Positions 38,520 through 50,046 of a stretch of 64,000 nucleotides of DNA are shown here, piece after piece. Both the position numbers and the translations under genes were made by a program. The DNA is from Suillus spraguei (lineage: Eukaryota > Basidiomycota > Agaricomycetes > Boletales > Suillaceae), in assembly GCA_016800925.1 (NCBI GenBank), contig JABCPU010000078.1:124001-188000 (forward strand). Reading direction: 5' to 3'. The notes under the pieces are model-generated. The model saw only the letters and a list, made by a program, of their open reading frames with translations. It was not told the DNA's origin and did no database searches. Position 1 is the first letter of the stretch, and each line of letters begins with the position of its first letter.

Positions 38520-41500
38520 TCACAGCCTCCACCAGCATCCAAATAGACCGCAGTCATCCTCTGGGTCATTAGGGATTGGCTCTGGTGAAGGTCGGTCCTC
38601 GCTTTGACATGCAGCTGGGACTTTGTAACCCTGCAAAATAATCATGCGTCAGCAAAGATCCCTCCCGTAAGCTAAGAGGAACTTACATCCTCCCTAACAC
38701 CTCCACCCCACGGCGTACGCCCCTTGACGTTTGCATCAATACCTAACCCACGCGCGGCGAAGCCCACCCAGATATCACAGAAGTTCTCCCCACCCGTGAG
38801 TACCTGATCAGCCTGCACGATCGCATCACGCGCATCAAAGAATGATGGGCTGCATGGCTGCAGCTTCATCCCGTTCAGTACCAGCTGTACCAATAGCGAG
38901 TTACCGTGCTTGGGGACGAAAGGCTTGTCGGTGCGGTAGAAGGCAGCGTAGTCGGCGAAATCGGCGTCCTGTGGGGGAGGGAACAGGTCCTTTGAGAACC
39001 CGTACTTGGCGATCAACTTTTGCTCGACCACCCATAGCATCTGCGCCCAGACCTCCCAATTGCGTGCACTCCCCAGTACCCTGGCTTGTCCAGGGTCTTG
39101 TACGTGCTTGGGTTTACCGACTTGTCAAGACTGTATGGGTAGTGCCGGATACCCGCTGCGAGGTTGGCAGCCCACGCCCCCATGGGGTAGTCCTGGTAAG
39201 TGGCAGTGCTGCGAATGGTCGTAGCGAGGAAGTCTATAGACGGTGAGTTTATTGGTTGTTAGGCGTCCAATTGACACTGAAGAGACTTACCACCCCAGCC
39301 CTCTCCCATACCACCAGCCTCACCCCAACCAAGGCATCCGCTGTTCTTAGGACCACCCGTCAAGCGCGTGCTGAGACCATGAGAAAGCTCGTGGATGACG
39401 ATACCAGCTTCCATGTCACCATCGCGGTAGGGGTTGGCAGTGTTCCAGAGGTACATTCGGCATCGGCTGGTTCACGAAGCATAAATATTGATCACGGCAA
39501 GTAAGGAAAACAACAACCCACCCATTCTGGCCGTCGGGAGGCGTCATGAAATTGGCATTGTTGAACCCACTGCCGTCCTGTGCATTTGTGATTACAGCAT
39601 CTGATTCCTCACCGCCGCGCCCAAAGTTGTATTGCTGGAAGTTTCCAGCTTCTTCGGTAAAGCCGTACCTGTCACAATTCGTCATATGGGAAAATGAGAC
39701 ATAAACGCGAGTAAAACTCACCGGTAGGTCAAATCATGGAACAAGTTGCTCGTGTAGAAGAGTTGCGTCACCGTTGCGTCAATGTGAGCGTGTGCTTCGG
39801 CCATGTTATCCTCTGCGGAGTCCTTCGGGCTCGGGGAGTAAGTGTAATCGTAGTAGATGGCTGGGACCTGGTTCACGTCGCCTAATAGACAGGCATGATA
39901 AAAACTAAAACTAATACAAGCTGCACAAGCACTCACCAATCACAGACCTTCCCACCGGGCGGCGATTATATATCCAGGAATTCCGCCCCTCCCAGTTCTC
40001 GTGTGCAAAGACGTTGTTACCCCACGTGGTGTTTGTTGTGCGCCAGAACTCGCCTGTCGTTCCGCATGAGGTCTAGATTACGGAAGGGTCAACTAGAGGT
40101 GTGACGGACCTTGCGCATGAAGTGCAACCTTCTCATCTTCACCAACGCTGGGGTCTACACCCCATGGCAGGGCGTGCCACCCTGCTGGACTTGCGAGCTT
40201 GTCACCCAGCTCAGGTGAGTGGACGCGGCCGTCCTCGGAGGTCACCACCTTTCTTTCCAAAGCCTCAACAGGGTCATTGGTGCCCCACGGGAAGACGTTA
40301 TAATATGCTGTGGGGAAGTCAGGAGTGGCAGGGCCACTGAACCCCTTGGCGGCCTCCTTGGCGGCCTTGCTCTTGCGAAGATCTGCCACTGCCTTGCCCT
40401 TCCTGAAGCGACCACCCTTCTTGGTGGAACAGGAGGGGGCGCTGGAGTCTGCGAGCTGAGCATCCTCAGGGGAGTAAAGAGGCATGGGGCTGTCACTGGC
40501 CCAGTCCACGACAGACACTATACGGTGGGGAAGAGATGCAGAGACTGTGGCCTCATACCAGTTATTCTCCATCTCGACTTCGAACTGTGTGATGGTCAAT
40601 ATTGGGTGAAAAAATGGGTAATGAATACTAACGCGGTGTACGAGCTCAAGATGTACGGTACCGTCTTCAGAGGGTACCTGGACCCAGACAACGGAGGCCT
40701 TGACATCACCAATGGTTCCAGGTGCACCAGCGATGGTGAGTTGCTCAGCCTCGTGAGGGAGGAAACTGGACATGTGAGCCATGGTCATGCTCGCCAAGTA
40801 GTCATCGAAGCGGTTATGGATGTCCTGTGTAAGAGAGGGGGATGGGGCAGCTGCGAGAAGGAAAGTAAGAAGTGCACGAGGTGCATCTTGTGGACTTGGG
40901 ACGTGGTCTTCGAAGGAGGGAGTTGGGATAGAGTGAAGGTTAGGGAGGGCTGCACAGTTGGAGGAGTGGATATGTTCTAGCTCTGGGTGTGCACCGTCGA
41001 GGTGTACCTGGCCTGACCGGGTAGAACGAGCGGAGTCGAGTTGTGCACAATATTCTGCATGGGGGTGTGCACCACGAGTGTGTGATGCCGGGGCCGGGCC
41101 GGGGTAGAACTACGTGGAGTGTTAAACGTTAAAACGCTTCACGCCTCACCGTCGTTACGTATACGTACCGAGTTGCCATGACTCAAGACAACGCCGTCCT
41201 TGATGTTCAAGTTTACATTACCGTCGGCCACCTGGAGACCTTGAATGACCTGGCGTGCATAAACGTGGGTCACTCCGGTGGCACGATCTGTGTAACTATC
41301 ACCCCGGATGACATAGCTCACACCATCATCAGGGTCTACAATAGAGTCTAGGAATGTCCTGGCTACTTCGTAGGGATCTACCCGCACTCTGTCTTGAGTA
41401 GAGAAGAGTACAGCGGGTACAGGCTGGTGAGCACTACTATCGAACCGTGCATGAGGAAGGACAGGACCAAATGAAAGAGACTTGCGACGCTGCGGTTCTG

Positions 41501-41555
41501 GGATGGCAGCGGCAAGGCCGAGGAGAGCGAGGGTTACTGTTGTCAGTCCGCGCAT
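38520..41555 (-). CDS. secreted M36 fungalysin metallopeptidase (one apparent base loss)
   Basis: Nine exons: 41169-41555, 40633-41109, 40110-40584, 39937-40053, 39722-39881, 39522-39668, 39291-39466, 38687-39233 and 38520-38630. A signal peptide ([17 protein letters not shown]) leads into a propeptide with an FTP-type segment ([19 protein letters not shown]). The catalytic zinc motif is HELSHG (about residue 613) followed by GMGEGWGD, whose Glu is the third ligand. [22 protein letters not shown] and the ending with cysteines match M36 fungalysins. These are secreted, broad-specificity endopeptidases activated by removing the propeptide. Exon 8 is one base short: [13 protein letters not shown] joins only if one G is added near 39,056. 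With it the gene is 866 codons including stop. I favour a sequence error. Confidence 0.88.
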
Positions 41556-42574
41556 TGCAAAGCTGACCTGGTTTCACTTTCCATCCTGTTTCACCATCGG
41601 GTTTATATCAACTTGGTCTACGTAAGCGCGGTGAATCCCGGTGCGGTGGCTATACACTTAATCTTCCAATTACGGTGAGTAAAGATAAGTCGCCTCGAGG
41701 AGACGGAAATGGGGTTGTTGGCCTGCAAGCCTTAAATCAAACGAGCCAGCAAGCTCGATCGAGTCTGTCCTCCTCTGGTGCACGCATTAATGAGATCCGG
41801 TGTGCGAATTTGTACTCAGGGTCTCGTGAGTATCAGTCCCATCATTTTTTTTTGTGACATGGACGGACGGCGGCAAAGGCTTATCGTCTTGCCTAGGAAA
41901 CTATCTCATTCCCACACGCAATCCATGCGTTTATCGTTCCTTCATCGTACTTCATAGCGTACAGCCACGTTGTGTGCTTCCAGACGATAGCAGACAGCCT
42001 TCTTGTTATCGCTATCCATCACGGCTTAATTGTCCTTCTTGTGAGTCCGTTTCTCGCTTGACACTGACCCTGTTCAGTGATCGATAGCGACGAAGCATAG
42101 TAACATGCACCTCATATGGCGTAGCTTGGATTGCGTGCTCCACAGGATATTGTATGTTCCATCCTATCTTTCTCTTTTTCCTATCCGCCAATATACAACA
42201 GTGAGATAGAGTCTTGCAACAGAAAGGGCTCGTTCATTCTTGGACATCCGGCTGATGATCATTACGGCAGATTGAGAGAGACCAAGTGCAAGTTCCCATC
42301 CACTGCAGTGAGGTGCCCTTGATTGCTCCCATATAGGAATAAAGAATCGCCATGCTACGCAATTACACTGGAACTCACGCCTTGAGCTATCAGAATCACG
42401 ACATCATTACACAGCACTTGGTCTCAGTCGAGTGTATATATTGATATATTGACTATAGCACCCCTTTTTTCTCTCTCTCTCACGTATCACCGTACCGCGC
42501 AACCTCTGTTACGAAAGTAACATCAGCACTCATATTCAAGAGACACCAAGGAAAACCACGCTCACCTCTTGCTG
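41556..42574. other. intergenic region
   Basis: 1,019 bases between two minus-strand secreted-protein genes; expected to hold the fungalysin promoter. A TTTTTTTT run lies near 41,846. Nothing else identified. Confidence 0.4.
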
Positions 42575-42888
42575 TCACGTGCAGTACGCACCGCTGGTAG
42601 TGGCTTCACAGCAAGTAGGGCAGGAACAGCCTGCAACGTACACGAACTCGTCGGTCGACGCACATTCATAAATGAACGCATTCCCGCCGTTAACACTCGC
42701 GTCCTGTGAGCACCCATAACCACCTGCAAGCAACCATAAGTACGCCGTTAAATATCCGGACATACCGAAATACGGCAAGAGCGCTCACCTGGGGTGTCGC
42801 AAGACTGGCCGATAGGGTTGTACGCGGTGGCTACACCAGCCATTACCGCAACAGCCACGATCATAGAAGTGAGTGAGATGGATTTCAT
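42575..42888 (-). CDS. small secreted cysteine-rich protein
   Basis: Two exons, 42789-42888 and 42575-42723, with a 65-bp intron; 82 residues. The N-terminus is a typical signal peptide (MKSISLTSMIVAVAVMAGVATA, cleavage expected about residue 22). The mature part of about 60 residues has eight cysteines: GQSCDTPG, GYGCSQD, YECAST, VAGCSCPTCCEAT and AYCT. Size, secretion signal and even cysteine number match the small secreted proteins that mushroom fungi release, some of which act as effectors; the function here is unknown. A diverged and disrupted relative is at 52,621-53,340. Its intron sits at the same place, just after GQSCDTP, which supports common descent. Too short for a domain assignment. 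Confidence 0.8.
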
Positions 42889-44944
42889 GTTTGTAGTGAG
42901 GAGAGTGCAAGGCTTGATGATGATTTATCTTCTGTTGAGTTGAGTGGAAATCTAACAATCTCCTCTCGCTTTTATACTGCAGCTCCCGCATGCCCCAGAC
43001 AACGATGCATTCCTATATTTCATATCCGACGTAGGTCAGGCTATGACTGGTAGGTTACCTTGGATCAAATTGCATGGCATTTCCATCAAAATTGTAATAT
43101 TCCACCTGCAGACGGACGTAAAATTTGGCGGCCTAGATGCATACGGGGCTACGAGGATTGATCTTTGAATGCTGCGCATCACTCCACATGACCTATCCGA
43201 GGCGATGGACGCGCAATCATGTATCAAAGCAATGGTCTCGCCGTGATACAACGACAAATGTACAGCTCGGTCTCTTGTTTTGTGAGTTGTGAAATAATAT
43301 TTCGGTCTTTAAATTATGACGCTGACGCGCTGTCTGATGAACGTCAAAAGGATACGGGGGGTCTTTGGATTAGGGTGCAAATCTGCAAATGAAATGCCGT
43401 TCGACTCTTGAGCCTCAGTCGATAGTATGATTCGGCAGGGCTGACTATTCCGTCACTCAACAACCTTGACATCTACGATTCAGATAAGATATATGATATC
43501 ATGAACCACTTGTACTATGTCATGGATCCTGTATAACCATCGGATACCTTGCCAAAAATTGCTTAGAAGGCGGATGATATTACAGGAGGATTGGAATTCC
43601 CAACGGTTAGACGCACTGCGCAGACGTGGCATCGAAAGTGGTCGAGTGATCCGATCATCATGCATGTCATATGCCAGCGCTTGTTCATAGCACGCGGAGG
43701 CGTACTTGACTTCTATTCTAGAGGTAGTTCAGCTATCCCATGATCAATAATACTAACGACTATATAGATTAGCTTTTCGAGTTCCGTGTTTTTGACTGTA
43801 TCAGAATTCCCGTCGAGTCTTATGACTCGGAATTAACGCGGGCAGAACCTTGCTTGCGCGTACCAATCTCCAGTGTTCCGTATCTACCGATGCAGTGCTC
43901 ATTGCTGACGATATACTGTCATCTCGCTTTCTAATGGTGGAGCACGAACAGCCTTGGGGCGTAACCGTTGCTGATTCGTTGCTGATTGCAACCGCCCACA
44001 GCTGCCGAGGTCCGACACGGGCCGATATTCGTTTGTAGTCCAAGGATCAAAAGCTTTTTCCCTCCGCTACCTATCTCCGTGGAAAGTCTGTTAGCACATC
44101 GCACTCCAGTGTCCATACACCCCAGCACTGATTATACAAGGATGGAAAAAAACTCGAACAACGCGTCTTGACTTGAAGATACTAACCCATGCGAACCAAA
44201 GTATTATGGACCACGATTGCATCGTACGAACTACCACTGGAGCGCGCTTGCAGAGAGGGGATTGCGGGGATGGATCACACCAAAACACAAGCTAAAACAG
44301 GCTCCTGGTGGAATGAGAGGACACCAGGGTTAGTGCTCATTCTACAAAATGATATGCCACATTACAATCTCTGCGGAGCCGCCTTCCACCTTCGTACTAC
44401 GGTACTACCCCTCAATGTGTAAGCAGATTAATGGTACATTCATTGAAAAAAACAGAGCCAACTCTTTGCAAGGTAGTAGGCTTGAGCTCGTGGAGAAGGT
44501 GCATCGATGCCGACATTATTGGCCACAAGGACTTACGGAACAGAAGAGTGAGCGTTGAAAACAAGAGGATGCAAATCGGAGCAAGAGTCAGCTGTAGGGT
44601 GGAGCGCAATACTAAATATACGACTTGCAAGGACCACAATCAATCGTTCCTTTGCATAATTGATGATACTTGAACGAAGTTGACGCAGGGGGGAATTGTG
44701 TGTGTATGGGGTGGATAATATGATGGCAAAATTGGTTGTGCCTGGTCATCGGCGAAACTCACGCGGAGGGAGGGCGGCAAACTCTAGTTTTACCAGCTCT
44801 GCCGGTTATATTCGGCAAAACTGACCCTGAGTAGTTTTGCCCCCTACACTATTTGCGGGCGGCACAGAGCCCGATGTTCGTTCTTCATTGAATCTACGCG
44901 ATAGGATGTAACATCACCTTTTGGAGGTACGCTGCCTACCTGCC
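42889..44944. other. long gene-poor region
   Basis: 2,056 bases between the secreted-protein gene and the truncated FunK1 copy. Short open frames without features. Near 44,800-44,840 the text TTTTGCC and GGCAAAA recur in both orientations, a small palindromic patch. Confidence 0.35.
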
Positions 44945-45864
44945 CTACTGACCAGAAAAAGGATTGCCTTCAAGCAAAAGCGCCGGGACATGGTTCTGGA
45001 GCCATATTAGGAATACCTCTTCATCGTCCGCGGGAACAAACGCAAATGGGCCTGTATATTTGTAAATCACCGCTAAGCACTGCATTGCAACGTCGAAGTT
45101 CTGTTGGTGCGATGGCGTTGGACGCATGCTACGCAGCCTTCCCAAAAAGCCCATTTTTTTGTCATGGCATCCCATAGCATCCACTGTTAGCCAATCATCG
45201 AGTGGTCTGTTTTTCCTGAGAAGCTTGCCATTCTCATACCGAAGACAGACCCAAGTGAGGACCCAGATGAGTGATTCAGCAACATGATAGTATATGTGCT
45301 CGACCTTGTCTGCGATTGCTTGTGGCACGAGCAGGTGTAACGATATGAAAGGTATCATTCCTATGCGCTCGAGGCCTCTGGAACTATCTCGTGTAGTCGA
45401 TGATAAGTCGTAGTCGTTGATGATGCCAATAAATCGACCACCTAAGCGGTATCCCATGAGATTACTAGGGCTGACATCGCAGTGATTCATGCCCTTCTTC
45501 CAGAAAGTGCGATGGCCTGTAAGAGTAGTGAATGGATGACAAAGAACACAAGAAGGTAAGAACACCTACTCATCACAAGTTGCCACCACACGGCAAGAAA
45601 TTCGTCCCTGGTCAATGTCGTGATTGGGAGAAGTTTTTTGGACACGTTGATGTTTAGCAGGATACAGCTGCGCTGTTCAGCTTCTCTAAGTCCTAGTACC
45701 GTTCTGATCTTCGTCATAGATGCTCCTTTGGACTCGTGGAACCACTGGCAGACCATCCATGTCTCTGGGGAGTGGCCATCCACCTCCGTGTCCTTGTTGC
45801 GAAAGCATAGAGTATCAGGATATCTGATATCGGAGCCAATCGTGACTGCCTGCGGGAAGAACAT
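44945..45864 (-). pseudogene. FunK1-type kinase, 5'-truncated copy
   Basis: Two exons are readable, up to 45,570 and 44,945-45,516, joined by a GT-AG intron at the same place as in the complete gene. Readable features are WFHESKGASMTK, LTRDEFLAVWW, then HRTFWKKGMNHCDVSPSN, IINDYDLSS, IPFISLHLLVPQAIA and HYHVAESLIWVLTWVC, ending SGQ. The catalytic Arg of HRD is Cys (HCD). The N-terminal half (about 500 residues) is missing, and no start codon fits. I call it a truncated pseudogene. Its C-terminal half is more like the intact gene at 47,398-50,046 than the relic at 27 kb. Confidence 0.75.
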
Positions 45865-46004
45865 GAGTTGGTCGGAGAAGGTAGAGTACGAAGAGGTGTC
45901 TCCGGTGCATTAGCGCTAGCATGCCATTATTGTCGGAGTTCCGAAACAGAAAAAACGAGGCCTACATCAGTAAACTGATGAACAAATTAAAATATCATAG
46001 TTGA

Positions 46005-46533
46005 CTATGTATTGTTAATGGGTGACTTCCCGTAGGCTAATTTGGGAGCGTCCTGAATCGAGGACAAAAAGCGTTTGATCGACGACAACAAATTGTTGAG
46101 GGCGCTTATAAATCGACCACGCAAACGGTATCCCATGAGATTGCTGGGGCTGACGTCGCGATGATATACACCCTTCTTCCAGAGGACGCGATGGCCTATC
46201 AGAGTGGCTCGATAAGAAAGAGTGCGAAAAAATGACAGGACATACACTTGACAACTTCCCATCATGTGAGGAGGAATTCGGCACCGCTCAGCGTCGTGAT
46301 CGGGTCAAGGTTTTATGACGCTCCAAACGCCACTTTGATAAAGTGCGCGATACAGCATCAAGTGCACGACACACAATGTCAAGTGCGCGATACACAACGT
46401 CAAGTGCACGATACACCAGTTGCCAATGCTGGGATGCGTATCGCGCACTTTATTAAAGTGGCGTTTGAAGCGTCATAGGGTTTCTGAATACGATGATGTA
46501 TAAAACGCGGCTGCCCGTGTCGTCGATTCCTAG
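46005..46533 (-). pseudogene. FunK1-type kinase fragment interrupted by a MITE
   Basis: On the minus strand: HRVLWKKGVYHRDVSPSN followed by a short LMGYRLRGRFISALNN, then frameshifted text that ends in a stop. The block is the same piece as 47,800-48,170 of the complete gene. It is broken by a MITE at 46,314-46,477 and cut again by a pogo-like element beginning at 46,536; its last bases reappear at 47,187-47,205 (CTTTCCTGATTATCGC). Relative order shows two insertions into one older copy. Confidence 0.75.
46314..46477. mobile_element. MITE with 40-bp inverted ends
   Basis: Left end TATGACGCTCCAAACGCCAC and right end (reverse complement) TATGACGCTTCAAACGCCAC; the 40-base arms agree at all but two positions. 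GGTTT occurs on both sides (46,309-46,313 and 46,479-46,483), so the target duplication may be five bases, with one extra base at 46,478. The interior has a tandem GTGCRCGATACACAACGTCAA-like unit repeated three times. No coding capacity; a non-autonomous element. Confidence 0.8.
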
Positions 46534-46535
46534 TA

Positions 46536-47184
46536 CAGTCGACTTGCTCATAATGTATACGTTAGTAGTGTACAAATCTCATATTGTATCGACTTTTGGC
46601 AGTTCCTGTCGTGGTATGCGGGTAGACGCCCAGAAAATTGTATAATGTATAATGTATAGCCTTTGAAGGTCCGATATACATTATGAGATACGGACCATTG
46701 GTGCACCACTGACTGTTGACGATATTCTCGATCCTCAAGAAGAGAAGAATGTCGGGGAAGTAACTGCTTATGAAGATGGCGATGCAATTGTTGCAGAAAT
46801 TCGGCGCCGGCAAGCAATTAGGAGTGGGGAGCTGGTTGAAGTGGAATCAGATGATGAGGATGAGGATGATCCACCCAAGGTTTGTGCTATTGAACTGATT
46901 CCGATGTGCGAAAAGCTTGAGGCGGCATGTATTGCGCGAGTTGGTGCTGATTCTTCACTCAATCTTGTTCACAAATTTCGAGCATTTCGAGCAGCACTAC
47001 GGCGTGAGGAGTTGCAGAATGCGAAGCAGGCTACATTGGACAAATTCTGGAATACTAAATAGCATACCATTTATTGACTTCTGGACCATGTGCAAGCAGC
47101 GCGCACCGTGGGAATTAGTTGGTAGCTCATATTGTATAGAGAAAGGGCCGTTCCCATCGCTATACATTATGAGCAAGTCAACTG
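46536..47184 (+). mobile_element. pogo-like DNA transposon, internally deleted
   Basis: Ends CAGTCGACTTGCTCATAATG and, reversed, CAGTTGACTTGCTCATAATG; a TA flanks both sides (46,534-46,535; 47,185-47,186), as in Tc1/mariner-pogo elements. The interior keeps only the last third of a transposase on the plus strand, up to TAG at 47,060-47,062: VTAYEDGDAIVAEIRRRQ, then acidic ESDDEDEDDP and MCEKLEAACIARVG, and LVHKFRAFRAALRREEL with TLDKFWNTK. That closing pattern matches pogo/Tigger transposases. The catalytic region is gone, so the element could only move in trans. Confidence 0.8.
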
Positions 47185-47397
47185 TACTTTCCTGATTATC
47201 GCCGCCAGTGCACTTTATCGGCTTTCGTAGTCCCCTGATTTGAATGATCCCTATGATGATAGCTAAGACTTAGTACTCGTCACTCACATAATAGACGAAA
47301 ACAGGAGGGATATAATTGTGAACTTGAATGTTACAAGAGGTCTATGTATATGAGTATTGATATGTACTAGATATCACGCTGCCCAGGTATACCTACC

Positions 47398-50046
47398 CTA
47401 CAAGATGTTGCCTTGAAGCACATTCTCGGGCACATGGTTCTGGAGCCATGTGTTGAATACGACTTCATCGTCCACTGGAATGGACTGAAATGGGCCTGCA
47501 TATTTGTGAATCACCGCTAAGCACTGCATTGCAACGTCGAAGTTCTGTTGGTGCGATGGCGTTGGACGCATGCTACGCAGCCTTGCCAAAAAGGACGTTT
47601 TTTTCTCATGGCATCCCATGGCATCCACTGTTAGCCAATCATCGAGTGGTCTGTTCTTCCTGAGAAGCTTGCCATTGTCATACCGAAGACAGATCCAAGT
47701 GAGGACCCAGATGAACGATTCTGCATCATGATAATACATGTGCTCGACTTGACCTGCAATGGCTTCTGGCACAAGAAGGTGTAACGACATGAATGGTACC
47801 GTTCCTGTGCGTTCAAAGCCTTGGGGACCATTTTTGGCCGATGACAAAAATTGTTTGATCGACGATAAGTCGAAGTCGTTGAGGACGCTCATAAATCGAC
47901 CACGTAAACGGTATCCCATGATATTGCTGGGGCTGACGTCGCGATGATGTACACCCCTCTTCCAGAGGGCGCGATGGCCTGTCAGAGTGAGTCAATGAAA
48001 AAGAACATGAAAAAAAGGACAGGACACTTACACTTGACGACTTCCCACCATGCGAGGAGGAACTCTTCACCGCTCAGCGTCGTGATTGGGTAAAGCTTTC
48101 TGAATACGATGATGTATAGAACGCGACTGCCCGTGTCGTCGATTCCTAGGGCCTTCCTGATTATCGCTGTGGATGTTCCTTCAAACTTGTGGAACCAGAC
48201 CATCTCTGGAACATGGCCCGATACATCAGGATCTTCTTTCGCAATCTTATATACCTCTTCGAGGATTTCGGGCTCGCTTTGGCGTGCCTCTTCTGGCCAA
48301 AAGAGCTTGGCAACCAATTCTGTGGATTCGCTAAGAAAATGGGGCTGCCGGGGCTGAGCCGATAGCGCCCTGCTCTTCACTGGAAACAGAGTGGTTGCAC
48401 GTCCACGTAGACCGAAATGAGTCGTGCGCTCATTGGAGTTGAAATCTAATGTGAGGTCGACGATGCGCTTTTTCTTGGACTTCTTCATCTTATCCTGGCC
48501 CTCCTTGTCCTCCTCACATTCGACGTTAATCTCGCCTTTATATCCAGGTTGAGGTTCGAATAGCGGATGAAGGCCCCATTGCTCGTATCCCATGCGCTGC
48601 ATGATGAAGAGCAAGACCATAAAGCGTGGAAGGTCCTGAATGAAGTTGATGCCAGCGCATTGAATCGTATGCTGACGATCGAACCACCAGATATAAATGA
48701 TGTTGTCTGGAATTTCTATCAGTTTGACGACAGAACAACAGTATCGCTTCCACTTACTGTTTACGATGAAGGAGATGACGTGCTGACGCGCCGTATGAGC
48801 CGCGAACATCTCCGCAACATACAAACCATTCTGGACGACAGGATGACGTTTATCTTTATCCGACTTATTCTTATTCTTCTTATCCTCCTCCTCCTGTTCC
48901 TCCTGCTCCTGCCTGGATTCCCTCTCTTTGTCCTGTTTGGATCGTTTGAGGTTGGACGGTTCGCTAGAGCCTAGATGATCAGAGCCGCGTTTGTTGCTCC
49001 TGAGTCGATCGGATATATTCTGTACTGCGTCGCAAATGTCAAAAGAAGTAATGGTAATACATACTGGGCGGCTTACCCTCGTTCGACTTCTTGTAGGAGG
49101 TCTGAGCAGGACCAGTGGCAGGTGTTGAGTCTGTTGGCTCAGCAGGCGGGTTCGTCTCCTCCATATAATTCATGTACATGACGGTAGGAACCACGTAGTC
49201 CTTATTGTAAGTCGACGGCGGATGAGGAAGATGTTTCTGCGGGCGTTTGAACTCAAATGTGGTTCGAACATTCGTCCATTGGAAGTTCTCCTCAGCAGGC
49301 TTTTTGGACGCAGATGCGTATACGGATTGTCCCTCCAGCATGGCATCCCTAGCGCTCTCGTAAGATACGACCACGACGTCAGGCTTGCGGATGGACGTCT
49401 TTCCCTGGTGTTTTTGATGTATGAGCGATGGATCATTCACATGAAAGAGGATCTTGGTATCGTCGTCTTTAAAAACTGGTATTCCAGGTACGTTCACCTT
49501 CTCTAGTCCACGAAGTGCCCAATTAGCAGCTTGGACGAAATCAGTGTAGGATGGGGTTTCGCCCGCGCGATTACAGCTTGATAATGGGGTTAGTCTTATT
49601 TCACACCCTTTGATGTGCTTGCTTACAATTCAGTCAAGTGTTTCTTGATTGTCTGCGCTTTACCTCGTCCATTGCAGAGGTGCAGGACAGCCTCGAGGGA
49701 AGTATCGAATAGCGTCGACTTCTGACTAGGAGGAAGGGATTGAGAAGTGCACATTTCAAGGAGCTGCTGCAGCATTTCGTCTGCGCCACATTTCTTGTAG
49801 TTCTTGACATCCCGCCCGATCCATGGATGGACGTCGTCAACGCTGCATGAATAACGAAGTTTAGTATGGATAATGGTGGCGGGAGCATAAGGAAGATCTG
49901 ACGCACTTGACGCCTAGAGTATCAATATGTTCGCTGACAACGGCGGACCCAACTGCGTGTGGGGTGGATTTGAGTTCGGCAGGCAAGCCAGAGTTGCGGG
50001 GAGGTGTGTTCGTCACTGGTGCAGCGGTGCCAGTATCGTTGGCCAT
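47398..50046 (-). CDS. FunK1-type protein kinase, complete
   Basis: Five exons, 49907-50046, 49627-49842, 49077-49576, 48032-49024 and 47398-47978; 2,430 bases, 809 residues. The kinase carries the FunK1 marks: an N-terminal region with FHVNDPS-type text, a linker of Lys/Glu-rich residues (about 290-325), HRDVSPSN (catalytic loop, about residue 628), VLNDFDLSS (DFD in place of DFG, usual in this family), IPF/VPFMSLHLL and YYHDAESFIWVLTWIC. FunK1 kinases are expanded in mushroom genomes and are linked to multicellular development, although few substrates are known. The gene keeps its frame throughout, unlike the two copies beside it. The start ATG at 50,046 is followed by MANDTGTAAPV and no upstream ATG remains in frame that looks better. 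Confidence 0.85.
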
